Below, one piece after another: positions 45,315-53,155 of a DNA stretch of 64,000 bases (positions within the stretch are counted from its first letter, which is position 1; each line of letters starts with the position of its first letter). The notes below the pieces were generated by a model, which saw only the letters and a list, made by a program, of their open reading frames with translations, ran no database searches and was not told the origin of the DNA. The position numbers were made by a program, and so were the translations under genes. Origin of the DNA: Actinomadura kijaniata NBRC 14229 (lineage in GTDB: Bacteria > Actinomycetota > Actinomycetes > Streptosporangiales > Streptosporangiaceae). Where the stretch lies: NCBI RefSeq assembly GCF_001552175.1, contig NZ_BCQR01000033.1, positions 1 through 64,000 on the forward strand, in the 5' to 3' direction.

Positions 45315-45985
45315 CGCACCCGCACCAGGGAGCCCGCCCGGATCTGCCGCAGGAACGGGTCGGTGTCGTCCCGCCACTCGCCCGCCGTCCGGACCACCGG
45401 GTGGACGGGCAGGCCGAGCCGCGCGGCGGACTCCTGGGCGGCGTCGAACGCGGCCCGGGGGTCCACCGCGCCGACCACCAGCACCTCCACGTCGCCGGGC
45501 GGCTCCCCGGCGACGCCGGAGTAGCGTTCCGCCCAGGCGCCGAACAGGTGGATCTCGGCCGCTCCGGGCAGGGCGCCGAACTCCTCGGCCACCACGGCCT
45601 TCGGCCCGAACGTGTGCATCACCAGCTGCGCGAGCGGCTCGTGCAGCGGGGTGGCGGTGTTGCGGGAGGCGAGGCGTCCGGCGGCGGTACGGCGCAGGGT
45701 GAGCAGGTCGGCGCGGGCGAGGCGGTCCACCTCGCGGACGACCGAGCCGAGGTCGGTGCGGAGCATGACCGCCAGGTCGAGCATGGTGTGCTCGCGGTCG
45801 GGGCCGAGCAGCAGCCGGGCCAGCAGCTCGCCCTGGAGTCGGGAACGGAAGATCGGCAGTTGCGGGGGCGCGTCCGCCCGCAGGTCGCGCATGAAGAGCT
45901 GCGCCAGCTGGGAGTCCAGGGGGCGACGGGAGGAATGTCCGCCGCGCCGGAAATCCGCGGCCGAGCCCAGCACGTTCGATCTCAT
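45311..45985 (-). CDS. ArsR-like winged helix fused to nucleotidyltransferase-like domain
   Basis: 224 residues. A winged helix (GELLARLLLGPDREHTMLDLAVMLRTDLGSVVREVDRLARADLLTL) then a domain placed like an MNT-type minimal nucleotidyltransferase (EIHLFGAWAERYSGVAGEPPGDVEVLVVGAVDP). The GSxxxR-x-DxD motif is changed to FGAWAERY...GDVEVLVV, so catalysis is doubtful. Many proteins of this design occur in actinobacteria as regulators or toxin-antitoxin relatives. ATG 45985; TACTGT 7 nt upstream suggests a leaderless mRNA. Ends 4 bp inside the deaminase gene (convergent). Confidence 0.7.
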   Translation of the reverse strand: MRSNVLGSAADFRRGGHSSRRPLDSQLAQLFMRDLRADAPPQLPIFRSRLQGELLARLLLGPDREHTMLDLAVMLRTDLGSVVREVDRLARADLLTLRRTAAGRLASRNTATPLHEPLAQLVMHTFGPKAVVAEEFGALPGAAEIHLFGAWAERYSGVAGEPPGDVEVLVVGAVDPRAAFDAAQESAARLGLPVHPVVRTAGEWRDDTDPFLRQIRAGSLVRVR

Positions 45986-46059
45986 GTTCGAAACAGTAGG
46001 CGGCGGGTCCGACAGAATTCGCTGGCCGGACGCGCCGCGGTGCTCCTACCGTCGGGGGC

Positions 46060-46416
46060 ATGAAGCGCCTGACCCCGCAGGAGAAGAAACGCCTCAGTTA
46101 CCAGAAGGACCGCCGCAACCGGTACGGCGAGAACGACAAGTCCTCCCGCAAGAACATCCCGCGCAACCGCGCCCTCAAGCACCGCGCCGCACGGCATCGC
46201 GTCGCCCAGGAGCTCACCGTCATGCGCGGCGGCCTCGACGAGGACCGTCTCGAACGCCGCCTGAACCGCCGCCCCGCCGTCCTTTGGCGCAAGTACCGCG
46301 ACGCCCCGCTCGGCGAGGCCGTGGAGTGGCGGCTCGACCGGCGGGTCGAACGTTCCAACGCCGCGCCCGGGCAGGCCGAGGCGCGCATCCGCCGCCTCCG
46401 TCAGCGGCGCAGGTAG
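46060..46416 (+). CDS. Highly basic protein of unknown function
   Basis: 118 residues, about a third Arg/Lys: MKRLTPQEKKRLSYQKDRRN, SSRKNIPRNRALKHRAARHR, RRPAVLWRKYRDAPL. Helical, no hydrophobic core of its own, so it may bind RNA/DNA or the ribosome. TACCGT 8 nt before the ATG fits a leaderless transcript. Divergent from the HTH-nucleotidyltransferase gene and overlapping the amidase gene end by 16 bp. Coding is supported by strong third-position GC. Confidence 0.7.
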   Translation: MKRLTPQEKKRLSYQKDRRNRYGENDKSSRKNIPRNRALKHRAARHRVAQELTVMRGGLDEDRLERRLNRRPAVLWRKYRDAPLGEAVEWRLDRRVERSNAAPGQAEARIRRLRQRRR

Positions 46417-47216
46417 GTGTTCAGCCCGGCGGCGAGCGCGTCGGCGGCGCGCTGGCGCCAGGCGGCGCTGCGCATCTTCGCCGCGTCCGTCCTGTTGCGC
46501 ATGTTGCCGCACTCGATGAAGACCTTCGGGACCTTCGACATGTTCAGCCCGCCGAGGTCCTTGCGCACGTCGATGCCGTTACGGCCGATGTAGTCGGCGT
46601 AGGGCTGACCCGTTCCCTTACGGAAGGCGTGGCGGACGTCGTAGGCGAGCCGCTGCGACGGCTTCACGATCGGGCCGGTGTAGCCCTTCACGTAGCCCGG
46701 TGTGATGACGTGGAATCCGCGGCGGCCGCTGGGCGCGCCGTCGGCGTGGACGGAGAGGGCGACGTCGGCGCGCAGCCGGTTGGCGATGGCGGCGCGTTCG
46801 TCGATGCACGGGCCGACGCCCTTGTTGTTCGGGCGGGTCAGCACGACCTTGGCGCCCTTGGCGCGCAGCGCCCTCGCCAGGCGGGTCGCCACGTCGAACG
46901 TGTACGCGGCCTCGGTGTAGCCGGAGCCGGTGGACGTTCCGGTGGTGTCGCACGCCTTGCGGAACGGCCCGGCCTTCACCTTCCGGTTGATGATCTTCGG
47001 GTGCCGGTGGTTGAGCCCGTTGTGCCCCGGATCGATGACGATCACCTTTCCGGCCAGCGATCCGGCCAGGGCGGCGACGGGGGTGGCGGCGGGCGCGCCC
47101 CGCGCCGCGGAACGGGCCGGGGCGTCCTCCCCGGCCACCACGGCCCCCGCCGTCACCGCGGCCGTCGCCGACGACACCACCACCGCTGCGGCGCACAGGC
47201 CGCGTCGAGCCACCAT
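46401..47216 (-). CDS. N-acetylmuramoyl-L-alanine amidase (Amidase_3), secreted
   Basis: 271 residues. Signal peptide (ARRGLCAAAVVVSSATAAVTAGAVVAG). Amidase_3 domain: KVIVIDPGHNGLNHRHP with the zinc-ligand His, GYTEAAYTFDVATRLARAL (Glu), DVALSVHADGAPSG (His) and KVFIECGNMRNRTDAAKM (Glu). It cuts the bond between MurNAc and L-Ala in peptidoglycan. An insertion around residues 80-90 (KAGPFRKACDTTGTSTG) with Cys is typical of the mycobacterial Rv3717-like branch. ATG 47216. Confidence 0.93.
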   Translation of the reverse strand: MVARRGLCAAAVVVSSATAAVTAGAVVAGEDAPARSAARGAPAATPVAALAGSLAGKVIVIDPGHNGLNHRHPKIINRKVKAGPFRKACDTTGTSTGSGYTEAAYTFDVATRLARALRAKGAKVVLTRPNNKGVGPCIDERAAIANRLRADVALSVHADGAPSGRRGFHVITPGYVKGYTGPIVKPSQRLAYDVRHAFRKGTGQPYADYIGRNGIDVRKDLGGLNMSKVPKVFIECGNMRNRTDAAKMRSAAWRQRAADALAAGLNTYLRR

Positions 47217-47276
47217 GGCACCGCACGCTACCGGTGAACCGGCGCGCCGTTGAACGCCCCGCCCGCTTCCGGCCAG

Positions 47277-47753
47277 TCACCGCAGCAGCGGGAAGCGGCC
47301 GGTGAGCCGGTCCACGGCGGCGCGGGGCCCGGCGATGCCGAGGGCCAGGTAGTTCAGGTCGGCTCCGTCGGTGCGGGCGAGTTCGGCCAGGTAGTCGGCG
47401 TAGACGCGGACGCGCTGGGCGACGTCGGCCATGTCGGTCACCACCAGTTCGGGTTCGGCGCGGGCGTCCTCGCGGAGCGCGCCCAGCACGGGCCCGGTGG
47501 CCGCCAGGACGGTGCAGCCGAGCCAGGGCAGCCCGGGGTGGTCGTCGCCGGAGGCGTCGGCGCCGCCCGCTCCGACCAGGCCGGGGACGCCGCGTCCCAT
47601 CGCGGCCCCCAGGCAGGCGGCGGCGTTGACCTGGAGCCCGGCGGGCAGGTTCCGGTCGACCAGGATCACCCATTTGACCGGGGACCGCTTGGTGGGCAGC
47701 TCCGGGGTCGGGTCCAGGGACCGAGCCCAGTCGGGCAGGGTGGCGACGCTCAT
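47277..47753 (-). CDS. DUF2000 family protein
   Basis: 158 residues. KWVILVDRNLPAGLQVNAAACLGAAMGRGVPGLVG, then HPGLPWLGCTVLAATGPVL, and VVTDMADVAQRVRVYADYLAELA. DUF2000 proteins have a peptidyl-tRNA-hydrolase-II-like fold and often sit beside Lrp/AsnC regulators, as here (divergent Lrp gene). ATG 47753 with GAGGTG 6 nt upstream. Function unknown. Confidence 0.85.
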   Translation of the reverse strand: MSVATLPDWARSLDPTPELPTKRSPVKWVILVDRNLPAGLQVNAAACLGAAMGRGVPGLVGAGGADASGDDHPGLPWLGCTVLAATGPVLGALREDARAEPELVVTDMADVAQRVRVYADYLAELARTDGADLNYLALGIAGPRAAVDRLTGRFPLLR

Positions 47754-47873
47754 GGCACACCTCTCAGGAAAGCTCCGAATCTTCTCCAAGAGAGTGGCGA
47801 TGCCGCCGTTCTAGAATCAATTGAGAAAGCTGGATTCCGAAGATAATTCGGCGGCATGGCCGGGGAGGGCTCC

Positions 47874-48392
47874 GTGGACGAACTTGATTCGGCGATCGTG
47901 CGGGCGTTGCAGGAGGACGGCAGGCAGACCAACCGGGACCTGGCCGAACGCCTCGGCATCGCCCCCTCCACCTGCCTGGAACGCGTCCGCGCGCTGCGCG
48001 ACCGGGGCGTCATCACCGGCTTCCACGCCGAGGTGGACCTGGCCGCGCTGGGACGCCCGGTGCAGGCGCTGATCAACGTGCGGCTGCACCCCAAGACCCG
48101 GGAGGCGGTGAACGCGTTCCGCGACCACGTCACCGCGCTGCCGGAGACGATCGCGGTGTTCGTGGTGTCGGGCGGGGACGACTTCATCGTGCAGGTCGCC
48201 GTGCGCGACCCCGGCGACCTGCGCGACTTCGTGCTGGACCACGTGGCGCGGCACCGGCACATCGCCGACGTGCGGACCTCCCTGGTCTACGACCACATCC
48301 GCAAGACCGCCGTGGAGGTGCCGCCCGACCGGGCCGGGGGCGGGCGGGTCACGCCGCGTCCAGCCCGGCGAGGGAGAGCAGCAGGGACTTGA
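47874..48392 (+). CDS. Lrp/AsnC family transcriptional regulator
   Basis: About 172 residues. AsnC HTH: LDSAIVRALQEDGRQTNRDLAERLGIAPSTCLERVRALRDRGVITGFHAEVDLAALG; then the RAM ligand domain: PVQALINVRLHPKTREAVNAFRDHVTALPETIAVFVVSGGDDFIVQVAV. GTG 47874 is chosen over ATG 47856 because GGGGAGG lies 5 nt before it. The C-terminal 25 residues are basic and disordered and overlap the end of the convergent phosphatase gene by 44 bp. Probably controls the divergent DUF2000 gene. Confidence 0.92.
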   Translation: MDELDSAIVRALQEDGRQTNRDLAERLGIAPSTCLERVRALRDRGVITGFHAEVDLAALGRPVQALINVRLHPKTREAVNAFRDHVTALPETIAVFVVSGGDDFIVQVAVRDPGDLRDFVLDHVARHRHIADVRTSLVYDHIRKTAVEVPPDRAGGGRVTPRPARRGRAAGT

Positions 48393-49716
48393 CGTCGGTG
48401 GCGGCGTAGGCGTCGCGGTCGAGGGGGCGCGAGCACAGCAGCACGGGCCCGTCCGCCGGGTCGGCGGGGAGTCGCCCGTGGCTGCCCCGCACCGGGGACG
48501 GGTCCAGCGGGACGACGTCCATCGTGTACCGGAGGCCCAGCTCCTTGCGGGCCAGCGCCCTGGCCGCCCGCAGTCTCACGAACCGGTCGCCGGGGTCGAG
48601 GAACAGTTCCGCCGGGTCGTATCCGGGCTTGCGGTGGATGTCCACCAGCCGCGCGAAGTCCGGGGCCCGCGCGTCGTCGAGCCAGTAGTAGTACGTGAAC
48701 CACGCGTCCGGCTCCGCCACCGCGACCAGCTCGCCCGAGCGTTCGTGGTCGAGCCCGTGCGCGGCCTTGCCGCCGGCGTCCAGCACCTCGGCGACGCCCG
48801 GCAGCCCCGCCAGCAGGTCCCGCGCCTTCGCCAGGTCGGCGGGGTCGCGCACGTACACGTGGGCGATCTGGTGGTCGGCCACGGCGAACGCCCGCGACGT
48901 CCACGGGTCCAGGTACTCCATCCCCGCCTGCCGGTACACCTCCAGCAGCCCGGCCCGCCGCAGCGCCCGGTTGACGTCCACGGGCCGCGACACCGGCGTG
49001 ATCCCGTACTCCGACAGCGCCACGACGGTCGCGCCGAGCCCCGGCGCGTCGTCCAGCAGCGGCCGCAACGTGTCGTCCACCGCCCGCGCCGCCGCGACCG
49101 CCTCCGGCCCGTCCGGGCCGAAACGTTGCAGGTCGTAGTCCAAATGCGGGATGTAGACGAGGGTCAGGTCGGGCCGTTCGCGGAACAGCAGCCGCCGGGA
49201 CGCCTCCACGATCCACCGGCTGGACGCGATGCCCGCCTTCGGCCCCCAGTACGAGAACAGCGGGAAGCGTCCCAGCTCCCGGGTCAGCTCCACGCGCAGC
49301 TCGGGCGGATTTGTGTAGCAGTCGGGGGACTTGCGGCCGTCGGCGTGGTAGATCGGGCGCGGGGTGACGTTCCAGTCCACGTCGGCGCCCATGGCGTACC
49401 ACCAGCAGACGTTGGCGACGGTGTAGCCGGGGTGGGCGCGGCGCGCGTCGTCCCACAGCTTGGCGCCGCCGACCAGGCGGTTGTGCTGCCGCCACAGCAG
49501 CACCTCGCCGAGGTCGCGGAAGTACCAGCCGTTGCCGACGACGCCGTGGTCGCGCGGCGGCGCGCCGGTCAGGAACGTGGACTGCGCCGAGCACGTGACG
49601 GCGGGCAGGACGGTGCCGAGCGTCGCGCGGGACCGCAGGGCCCCGGCCAGGTTCGGCATGTGGTCCAGCAGGCGCGGGGTCAGGCCGACGACGTCGATGA
49701 CGACCAGGCGGTTCAC
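48349..49716 (-). CDS. Alkaline-phosphatase-superfamily hydrolase (nucleotide pyrophosphatase/phosphodiesterase type) of the Ebo-like operon
   Basis: 455 residues. Metal-binding VVIDVVGLTPRLLDHMPNLAGAL, nucleophile region LPAVTCSAQSTFLTGAPPRDHGVVGNGWYFRDLGEV with Thr, FSYWGPKAG, VYIPHLDYDLQRFGPDG (Asp/His) and VVALSEYGITPV. It should cut a phosphomonoester or phosphodiester, without a signal peptide, so in the cytoplasm. Its GTG overlaps the eboE stop (GTGA). It is the last gene of the seven-gene operon and converges with the Lrp gene. Confidence 0.9.
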   Translation of the reverse strand: MNRLVVIDVVGLTPRLLDHMPNLAGALRSRATLGTVLPAVTCSAQSTFLTGAPPRDHGVVGNGWYFRDLGEVLLWRQHNRLVGGAKLWDDARRAHPGYTVANVCWWYAMGADVDWNVTPRPIYHADGRKSPDCYTNPPELRVELTRELGRFPLFSYWGPKAGIASSRWIVEASRRLLFRERPDLTLVYIPHLDYDLQRFGPDGPEAVAAARAVDDTLRPLLDDAPGLGATVVALSEYGITPVSRPVDVNRALRRAGLLEVYRQAGMEYLDPWTSRAFAVADHQIAHVYVRDPADLAKARDLLAGLPGVAEVLDAGGKAAHGLDHERSGELVAVAEPDAWFTYYYWLDDARAPDFARLVDIHRKPGYDPAELFLDPGDRFVRLRAARALARKELGLRYTMDVVPLDPSPVRGSHGRLPADPADGPVLLCSRPLDRDAYAATDVKSLLLSLAGLDAA

Positions 49717-50840
49717 GCGTGCTCCCGCTTCAGTCCGAGGGCGGTGAGGCGGTCGGCGGTCCAGGCGAGCTCGGCGGCGATGCCGTCGGCGAGGGCGTCC
49801 GGGCCGTCCGGCGGGTCGGGCAGGACCTCCCAGGTGTAGGTCTCGACCTCGACGTGCGGGGTGAGGGCGCGTTCCCCGCCGAACAGCGCCGCGAGGGTGT
49901 CCTCCAGGACGTGCCGGGTGGACCGCAGCGGGGGCTCGGGGGCGGCGTGCAGCGGGACGTGGAAGTGGACCCGCCAGGGCTCGTCGGCGGGCAGGCGGTC
50001 CAGCGCGGCGTCCAGGTCGTCGGCCGCCGCTCCCCCGCCCGCGCGCGTCTGGTGCAGGAAGCGCGGCTCGGCGAACGCGCGCAGGGCCTCGCGGTCCGCG
50101 CCCCCGTCCAGCTCCAGCGCGCACGACGCCTGGAGCTTCACGATCGGCGAACCGGCCGCCACCAGCCGTTCCACCGCCTCGGCGGGGTCCTCGAACGCGA
50201 CCGCCAGATGGCAGGCGTCCAGGCAGACCCCCTGGCCCGCCAGGTGCCGCACGGCCTGCCCGGTCGTCTCCACCACGCAGCCCGGCTCCGGCTCGAACCC
50301 CACCCGGATCGTCTTCCCGGTGGCCCCGGCCAGGCCCGCCAGCTCCCGGTTGAGGCGGTCACGGCGCCGGTCGGCCATCGCGACCTGCTGCGGCGTCCAG
50401 GGCGCCCGCCAGGCCAGCGGGAGGGTGGAGACGCTGCCGCCGTCCACGTCCTCGGGCAGCAGCAACGTCAGGACGCGTGCCAGGTCGAGCGTGTAGCGGA
50501 CCCGTTCGGGCGTCGTCCAGTCCGGGTGGTAGACGCCGTGCTTCACCACCGCGTCCTGGAAGCCCTCGTAGGGGAAGCCGTTCAGGGTGACGACCTCCAG
50601 GCCGTTGTGGTCCAGCGCCTTGCGCAGACGCACCAGCTCGGCCCGGTCGGTGACGAGCGTGTCGGCGACGCGTCGCGCCAGCCAGAGGCCCACTCCCAGG
50701 CGGGGGACGCCCAGGCGTTCGCGCACCGGCCGCGCGTAACGCGAAAGCTGCGCGATGACGCCGTCGAGGTCTTCGGCCGGGTGGACGTTGGTGCAGTAGG
50801 CGAGGTGGACGAGGGACCCGTCGGGGTGCCGGAACCGCAT
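49713..50840 (-). CDS. eboE: Metabolite traffic protein EboE (TIM-barrel, isomerase-like)
   Basis: 375 residues, typical for EboE. Begins MRFRHPDGSLVHLAYCTNVHPAEDLDGVIAQL, then VPRLGVGLWLARRVADTL, VVTLNGFPYEGFQDAVVKHGVYHPDW, VRVGFEPEPGCVVETTGQAV, VCLDACHLAVAFEDPAEAV and IVKLQASCALEL, and a C-terminal HVEVETYTWEVLP. This is a xylose-isomerase-like barrel with Glu, Asp and His positions. In cyanobacteria, the ebo genes are needed to export a scytonemin precursor to the periplasm. ATG 50840, 1 bp after the eboB stop. Confidence 0.9.
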   Translation of the reverse strand: MRFRHPDGSLVHLAYCTNVHPAEDLDGVIAQLSRYARPVRERLGVPRLGVGLWLARRVADTLVTDRAELVRLRKALDHNGLEVVTLNGFPYEGFQDAVVKHGVYHPDWTTPERVRYTLDLARVLTLLLPEDVDGGSVSTLPLAWRAPWTPQQVAMADRRRDRLNRELAGLAGATGKTIRVGFEPEPGCVVETTGQAVRHLAGQGVCLDACHLAVAFEDPAEAVERLVAAGSPIVKLQASCALELDGGADREALRAFAEPRFLHQTRAGGGAAADDLDAALDRLPADEPWRVHFHVPLHAAPEPPLRSTRHVLEDTLAALFGGERALTPHVEVETYTWEVLPDPPDGPDALADGIAAELAWTADRLTALGLKREHA

Positions 50841-50841
50841 C

Positions 50842-51687
50842 TCACCCGCCCCGCCTGACGGTGTTACCGGCGTACTCGGCGTCCGGTTCCCCCTCCGACA
50901 GCTCCAGCCGCCCGCTCTGCGCGTAGAACCCGACGGGGTTGCGCCACAGCACCCTGTCCACGTCGTCCTCGCCGAACCCGGCCTCCAGCATGGCCACCCC
51001 CACCTTCGCGGTCTTGAGCGGGTCACTGCGTCCCCAGTCGGCGGCGGAATTCACCACCATCCGGTCGGTACCGTACTTCTGGAGCAACGCCACCATCCGG
51101 CGCTCGTCCATCTTCGTGTCGGGATAGACCGAGAAACCGAGCCAGCAGCCCGATTCCAGGACCATTTCCACCGTCAGCTCGTTCAGGTGGTCGATGAGGA
51201 CGTGTTCCGGGGGCAGGCCCGATTCCTTCACCACGTCCAGGCTGCGGCGCGTTCCGGCGACCTTGTCGCGGTGCGGGGTGTGGACGAGCGCGGGCAGGCC
51301 GAATTCCTTGGCCGCCTCCAGTTGCGCCCGGAAGGCCTCGTCCTCGTCAGGGGTCATGGAGTCGTAGCCCACCTCCCCTACGGCGACGACGCCGTCCTTG
51401 GCGAGATAACGGGGAAGCAGGTCCAGCACCCCGCGGCAGCGCGGATCGTTGGCCTCCTTGGGATTCAGCGCGATCGTGCAGTGGTGCCGTATACCGAACT
51501 GCGACGCCCGGTACGGCTCCCATCCCAGCAGCGAGTCGAAATAGTCGGCGAACGTGTCCGGTGAGGTGCGCGGCTGCCCCAGCCAGAAAGCGGGCTCCAC
51601 CACGGCCCGGACGCCCGCGTCGCGCATGCGCTCGTAATCGTCGGTGGTGCGTGAGGTCATGTGGATGTGCGGGTCGAAGATGCGCAT
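50842..51687 (-). CDS. eboB: TatD-like metal-dependent hydrolase EboB
   Basis: 281 residues. Amidohydrolase-type barrel: MRIFDPHIHMTSRTTDDYERM (HxH metal site), VVAVGEVGYDSMTPDEDEAF (Glu), LPALVHTPHRDKVAGTRRSL (His), HVLIDHLNELTVEMVLE (His) and VVNSAADWGRSDPL (Asp). The family is TatD/hydrolase of Ebo clusters. ATG 51687 follows directly on the eboA stop codon. Confidence 0.9.
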   Translation of the reverse strand: MRIFDPHIHMTSRTTDDYERMRDAGVRAVVEPAFWLGQPRTSPDTFADYFDSLLGWEPYRASQFGIRHHCTIALNPKEANDPRCRGVLDLLPRYLAKDGVVAVGEVGYDSMTPDEDEAFRAQLEAAKEFGLPALVHTPHRDKVAGTRRSLDVVKESGLPPEHVLIDHLNELTVEMVLESGCWLGFSVYPDTKMDERRMVALLQKYGTDRMVVNSAADWGRSDPLKTAKVGVAMLEAGFGEDDVDRVLWRNPVGFYAQSGRLELSEGEPDAEYAGNTVRRGG

Positions 51688-52305
51688 CTAGAACTCCCGT
51701 TCTCCGGCCAGGCGGAGGATCCGTTCGACGTCGGGCGGGACGTCGCGCCCGGCGGCGCGGCGTTCGCGGGCGTGGTCGGCGGCCATGCGGGCGAGCTCGC
51801 CGTCGGCGCGGTCGGCCAGGCCCGCGACCGACGTCACGGGAACGCCGACGAACACGCACTTCAGAACGGCCTGCCGGTAGGCGTCGTCGTCGAGCCGGGC
51901 CGCCGCGTAGGGTCCGGCGGCGGCCTCGATGAGGCGGGTGTCGTTGGTGCGCAGCGCGTCCCGCACGATCGGCAGCCCGGCCTCCCCGAGGGCGCGGTGG
52001 TGGTCGAGCGGGTCGAGGCCGCGCAGCACGGCGAGGCGTTCGGCGGTGTCGCCGTGGCGGTACAGGTCGAACGCCGCCCGCCCCAGCTCCTCGCCGCGCA
52101 GCGGCAGCGCGAGCAGCAGCCGGATCCGCGCCGCCTCCGCCACGGGGCGGCCGGTGGGCAGCGTTCCCCGCCCGCAGGCCCGCCGCGCCGCCGGGAACAG
52201 CCGCGCGACGGCGTCCGGGTCGGCGGCGCAGCGCGCCTCCGCGTCGGCCAGCCAGGCCCGGCCCGCCGCGTCGAGGGCCTCGTCCAGGATCCGGTCAGAC
52301 GGCAC
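51688..52305 (-). CDS. eboA: EboA domain-containing protein
   Basis: 205 residues, helical. Family wording is seen in AAFDLYRHGDTAERLAVLRGLDPLDHH, LIVRD-like LPIVRDALRTNDTRLIEAAA and AYRQAVLKCVFVGVPVTSVAGLADRADGELARM. Function not known in any organism; always found with other ebo genes. GTG start at 52305, overlapping the preceding gene by 11 bp. Confidence 0.88.
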   Translation of the reverse strand: MPSDRILDEALDAAGRAWLADAEARCAADPDAVARLFPAARRACGRGTLPTGRPVAEAARIRLLLALPLRGEELGRAAFDLYRHGDTAERLAVLRGLDPLDHHRALGEAGLPIVRDALRTNDTRLIEAAAGPYAAARLDDDAYRQAVLKCVFVGVPVTSVAGLADRADGELARMAADHARERRAAGRDVPPDVERILRLAGEREF

Positions 52306-53155
52306 GGGCGCTCTCCTTCCGGGCGCGGCGCAGGAACGCCAGGGAACGCTCGGCGACGGCGGGCGCGGCGTGGCCGTGCCGGGGCAGCTCGACCCCGACC
52401 AGCCCGCGGTAGCCGACCTCCGCCAGCGCGGCCAGCACGGGCGGGAAGTCGATCTCGCCCTCGCCGAACTCCAGATGCTCGTGCACGCCCCGGCGCATGT
52501 CCTCGATCTGGACGTTCACCAGGTGCGGCCCGGCGCGCCGCACGCAGTCGGGCACCGGCTCGGGCTCCAGGCAGCGGCAGTGCCCGACGTCCAGGGTCAT
52601 CCCGAGGGCGGCCGGCCCGCCCAGCAGCGCCCGCAGGCGTTCGAACCCGGCGATGTCCCGCACGAACATCCCCGGCTCCGGCTCGAACCCCAGCGGCGTG
52701 CCGTACCGCTCGGCCTCCGCCAGCACCGGCTCGATCCCCTTGGCGAGGCGGTCCCAGGCGGCCTGCTCCGGCAGCCCCTCCGGCGCGGTCCCGCTCCAGA
52801 ACGACACCGCCTCGGCGCCCAGGTCGGAGGCGACGCGCACCGCCCGGGCCAGCAGGTCGACCCGCCGCGCGGCCTCCTCGGGCGGGTCGAGCAGCGTCGG
52901 CCGGTGCTTGCGGCGCGGGTCCAGCACGTACCGTCCGCCGGTCTCGACCACGGCCCGCAGCCCCAACGCGTCCAGCCGCGCCGCCACCCGCCGCGTCCGC
53001 CGGGCCAGATCGGGCGCGTACGGGTCGAGATGCCCCGCGTCCAGGGTCAGTGCCACCCCGTCGTATCCGAGGTCCGCCAGCACGGCCAGGGCGTCGTCCA
53101 GACGGTGGTGGGCGAACCCGTTGGTCCCGTAGGCGAACCTCAGCCCGCCGCTCAC
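52295..53155 (-). CDS. Sugar phosphate isomerase/epimerase-like TIM barrel of the Ebo-like operon
   Basis: 286 residues: LRFAYGTNGFAHHRLDDALAVLADLGYDGVALTLDAGHL, VVETGGRYVLDPRRKHRPTLLD, GTPLGFEPEPGMFV, LGMTLDVGHCRCL, HLVNVQIEDMRRGVHEHLEFGEGEIDFPPVLAAL, VGVELPRHGHAAPAV. Metal-dependent isomerase residues (Glu, Asp, His, Glu) are placed as in the AP_endonuc_2 family. It is a second barrel beside EboE and likely acts on the cyclitol or sugar phosphate of the pathway. GTG start overlaps the eboC stop (GTGA). Confidence 0.87.
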   Translation of the reverse strand: MSGGLRFAYGTNGFAHHRLDDALAVLADLGYDGVALTLDAGHLDPYAPDLARRTRRVAARLDALGLRAVVETGGRYVLDPRRKHRPTLLDPPEEAARRVDLLARAVRVASDLGAEAVSFWSGTAPEGLPEQAAWDRLAKGIEPVLAEAERYGTPLGFEPEPGMFVRDIAGFERLRALLGGPAALGMTLDVGHCRCLEPEPVPDCVRRAGPHLVNVQIEDMRRGVHEHLEFGEGEIDFPPVLAALAEVGYRGLVGVELPRHGHAAPAVAERSLAFLRRARKESARAV

